A stretch of DNA of 64,000 nt from Desulfovibrio gilichinskyi. Its GTDB lineage: Bacteria; Desulfobacterota; Desulfovibrionia; Desulfovibrionales; Desulfovibrionaceae. The stretch lies in contig NZ_FWZU01000003.1 of the NCBI RefSeq assembly GCF_900177375.1, positions 62,001 to 126,000 on the forward strand, read 5' to 3'. Positions 62,046 to 64,000 of the stretch are shown here, one piece after another. The number at the start of each line of letters is the position of its first letter. Within the stretch, counting starts at the first letter, position 1. Below the pieces are notes generated by a model. That model did not search any database, was not told where the DNA came from, and saw only the letters and a program-made list of their open reading frames with translations. The translations under genes and the position numbers were made by a program.

Positions 62046-62442
62046 AATATATAATTAGAAAAATGAAGGTAAGCTTTTTTGGCGGAATCAGCTTGGTATG
62101 ATAAATTTTACTTTACAGGTTGCTTAAAAGCATTCCAAATACATGTCGCATAATAATCAGGGCTGAACGAGATTTACTGCGTACGGCTCTTTAAAGCGAA
62201 GCAAAACAGATAAAACAGGGCAGGACATTTGACAAGTAGCCTTTTGGGCTGTTTCCATGTTTAGCTTTGCGTCTCAGTCCGTAAGCTGTTACAAGTTTTT
62301 TACCCGTTTTGCTTATATGGAAAGTCAAATAGCCAAACCTTTTTCAGGGATATTCTGAATGTGGTGCGGCATTACATTAGTAATTTAAAATATATAACGT
62401 ATATTTCCGAAAGCAGTCTGCTTTTTGGGGAGGATTCAGTAC
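62046..62442. other. Divergent intergenic region
   Basis: About 400 nt between the methyltransferase and the FG-GAP-like gene. A palindromic AT stretch (AAATATATAACGTATATTT) lies near 62387-62407. No RNA gene or ORF was seen. The promoters of both neighbours are expected here. Confidence 0.35.
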
Positions 62443-64000
62443 ATGTCATTAAGACGTTTTACAGTTTTTCTTATTGTAGCCATTTCTATTTTCACAGCAG
62501 GTTCAGCTTTTGCTGAAGCCCGCACATACGCAGTGTATCCTTTTGAAGTTAATGGGCCGGCTCAATATAAATATCTTAGCCGCGGCGTTCAGACTATGCT
62601 CATTTCCCGTTTAAACTGGACAGGACATTTTGAGCCGCTTGCAGCCTCAAAGGAGCTGTCTGAGGCTGACCGTCCTACTTCAAAAATTACGGAAATTAAA
62701 AGCGCGCAAAAACTCGGAGTAGATTATCTTGCTCTCGGCGGGCTTACAATTGTCGGCACAGACGTAGCTATCGACCTGCGCATGGTTGATAAAGACGGAA
62801 AGTTTTGGACAAAGAGTGCTAAAACAACAATGGAAGGACTTATCCCCGCTCTGGACACCATTGCTACAGAGGTTAAAGGGCAGTTGTTTGAAAAGCCCGG
62901 CAGCAAGGTTGCAAGTGATGAAGAAAAAGCTCGTGAAGATGCCCGTCCTAAAGAAGCTTTAAATCCTGAATTTATTTCTGCATCTTCCGCATCTGTTGCT
63001 ATGCAAAGCACTGTTAACCCTCAATTCAGATACGAAGGCGGAACAGAGACTCCAGGTCGCTGGCGCAGCCAAAGCATTGATTTTGTGAATCGCGGTGGAT
63101 TTGTTGCGGATGTAACAGGTGATGGTAAGCAAAATCTCGTAATGCTGTCCGATGCTGATGTTAAAGTTTTTGATGTAGACGAACAACGTTTGAAAGAGGT
63201 TGCTTCATATCAATACCCATCAAGATCTAACGGTATCAGAATCAGTGGTATTGATATCGGTAAAGACGGAGTAACAGAAGTAGTTCTTTGCGTTATAATG
63301 GAAGATAGACCGTATTCGTATATTATTTCTTTTAAGAACAAGACTCCTAAGGTTCTCATAGATCGTTTCAGTAATTTTTTAAATGCAGTCCGTCTTCCTC
63401 CAAACTTTTCAGAAAGCTTGCTTGGGCAGAAGTATGACTCCAGCCGTACCTTTTATTCTAAAAGCGTGACGGAATATATGTATTCAAATGGTGAACTTGT
63501 TCCTATCAGACATTTGGCTGTTCCTGAATTTGCCAATGTTTTCAACACTTCATTTCTTCCTGGAAAGGATGATTACAAGGTGCTCGTTCTTAATAAATAT
63601 GGTAGAATTTCTGTTTACAATAAAGCTCTTGAACCTTTGTATGAAAGTCAGGATTCTTATAACTCAGCTGACGTAAAATTTGAGACACCTACTAAGCTGG
63701 TTGGATTCGGATCTGAGAACAAGAAGAATAAAATGGAGCATTATTACTTTGTTCCTATGCCTATAACGGTCACTTCTATTTCTGACCCTACTAAGCTTGA
63801 GGTTCTTTTGAATAAAGATATCTCGGTTGCTTCACAGGTTTTTTCTAATTATAAAAGTTTCTCACAGGGCGAAATCCATTCTGAATACTGGGATGGAGTG
63901 GGCCTAAGCCTTGCATGGAAAACACGTCGCATCAAAGGAACTGTAACTTCATATGGAGTCGCCGATATTGATAATGACGGCGAGAATGAATTGTATTGCA
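62443..64000 (+). CDS. Secreted FG-GAP/VCBS-like repeat protein (partial, runs off the window)
   Basis: An open frame of 519 codons with no stop before the window edge. Signal peptide (MSLRRFTVFLIVAISIFTAG, then SAFAEA). Residues about 20-140 form a beta-alpha domain (YAVYPFEVNGPAQYKYLSRG; LGVDYLALGGLTIVGTDVAI) like the outer-membrane/flagellar FlgT-type N-terminus. The later part has FG-GAP-like calcium-loop repeats (VADVTGDGKQNLVMLSD near 225; GVADIDNDGENELYC at the edge). It is probably periplasmic or surface-linked. The start has GGGGAGG ahead. The function is unknown. Confidence 0.7.
   Translation, partial: MSLRRFTVFLIVAISIFTAGSAFAEARTYAVYPFEVNGPAQYKYLSRGVQTMLISRLNWTGHFEPLAASKELSEADRPTSKITEIKSAQKLGVDYLALGGLTIVGTDVAIDLRMVDKDGKFWTKSAKTTMEGLIPALDTIATEVKGQLFEKPGSKVASDEEKAREDARPKEALNPEFISASSASVAMQSTVNPQFRYEGGTETPGRWRSQSIDFVNRGGFVADVTGDGKQNLVMLSDADVKVFDVDEQRLKEVASYQYPSRSNGIRISGIDIGKDGVTEVVLCVIMEDRPYSYIISFKNKTPKVLIDRFSNFLNAVRLPPNFSESLLGQKYDSSRTFYSKSVTEYMYSNGELVPIRHLAVPEFANVFNTSFLPGKDDYKVLVLNKYGRISVYNKALEPLYESQDSYNSADVKFETPTKLVGFGSENKKNKMEHYYFVPMPITVTSISDPTKLEVLLNKDISVASQVFSNYKSFSQGEIHSEYWDGVGLSLAWKTRRIKGTVTSYGVADIDNDGENELYC

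Overview
This 64 kb window reads as chromosomal DNA of a Gram-negative anaerobic or microaerophilic deltaproteobacterium. The best guess is a marine member of the Desulfovibrionales. This is inferred from a three-gene archaeal-type glutamate synthase with many iron-sulfur clusters, a TauE-family exporter joined to a PEP/pyruvate-binding protein and universal stress proteins, and many multi-domain histidine kinases and cyclic-di-GMP proteins. No sulfate-reduction gene lies in the window, so the assignment rests on gene content only. No rRNA, CRISPR array, intact transposase or phage gene was seen.

Region by region. 0.1-6.6 kb: a tight six-gene co-directional cluster (TauE-type exporter, TIGR02186-like membrane protein, PEP-synthase-like protein without its PEP barrel, response regulator, two universal stress proteins) closed by a terminator. 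6.7-19 kb: signalling, with a pentapeptide-repeat protein, an EAL-like/HDOD protein, a membrane diguanylate cyclase, a 1587-residue hybrid kinase overlapping a REC-GGDEF gene, and a convergent sensor kinase translationally coupled to a 40-residue lipoprotein not listed by length-limited ORF calling. 19-20.6 kb: divergent queuosine genes (precursor transporter and queF) with nested inverted repeats in the shared leader. 20.6-22.3 kb: ArsR regulator and permease, with a 16-nt near-identical inverted element in front of each gene. 22.4-24.1 kb: REC-REC-GGDEF and a ComFB-family protein. 24.3-28.8 kb: RND efflux pair. 29-32.6 kb: PAP2 phosphatase, a 43-residue lipoprotein, a stand-alone protein resembling the N-terminal half of fused RluA-type enzymes, greA and a methyltransferase.

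33.5-38.6 kb: the glutamate synthase operon after about 0.9 kb of AT-rich non-coding DNA. 38.7-41 kb: GrpB-family protein, a compact pseudouridine synthase and a periplasmic OB-fold protein. 41-49 kb, mostly minus strand: a BMP-family binding protein in an operon with a hybrid histidine kinase, an EamA exporter with an AraC regulator, and a DUF1611/amino-acid racemase pair. 49-55 kb: glycosyltransferase-like protein, ferredoxin, a plsC-like acyltransferase remnant, a CPBP membrane protein, two small overlapping genes and a YbdG-like mechanosensitive channel.

55.3-59.8 kb is bounded by two copies of a tRNA-Asp/tRNA-Val unit, each with its own terminator. Between them is a set of small accessory-looking genes and a CgeB-like glycosyltransferase. 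A third fragment matching the tRNA-Asp 3' end lies inside. 60-64 kb: a class I aldolase-family protein that appears to lack its Schiff-base lysine, a NOL1/NOP2/Sun RNA methyltransferase, and the start of a secreted FG-GAP-like protein that runs off the window. The strongest leads for something new are the 0.1-6.6 kb cluster, the two micro-lipoproteins, the ArsR operator pair, the binding-protein/kinase operon, the structured queuosine leader and the tRNA-bounded block.
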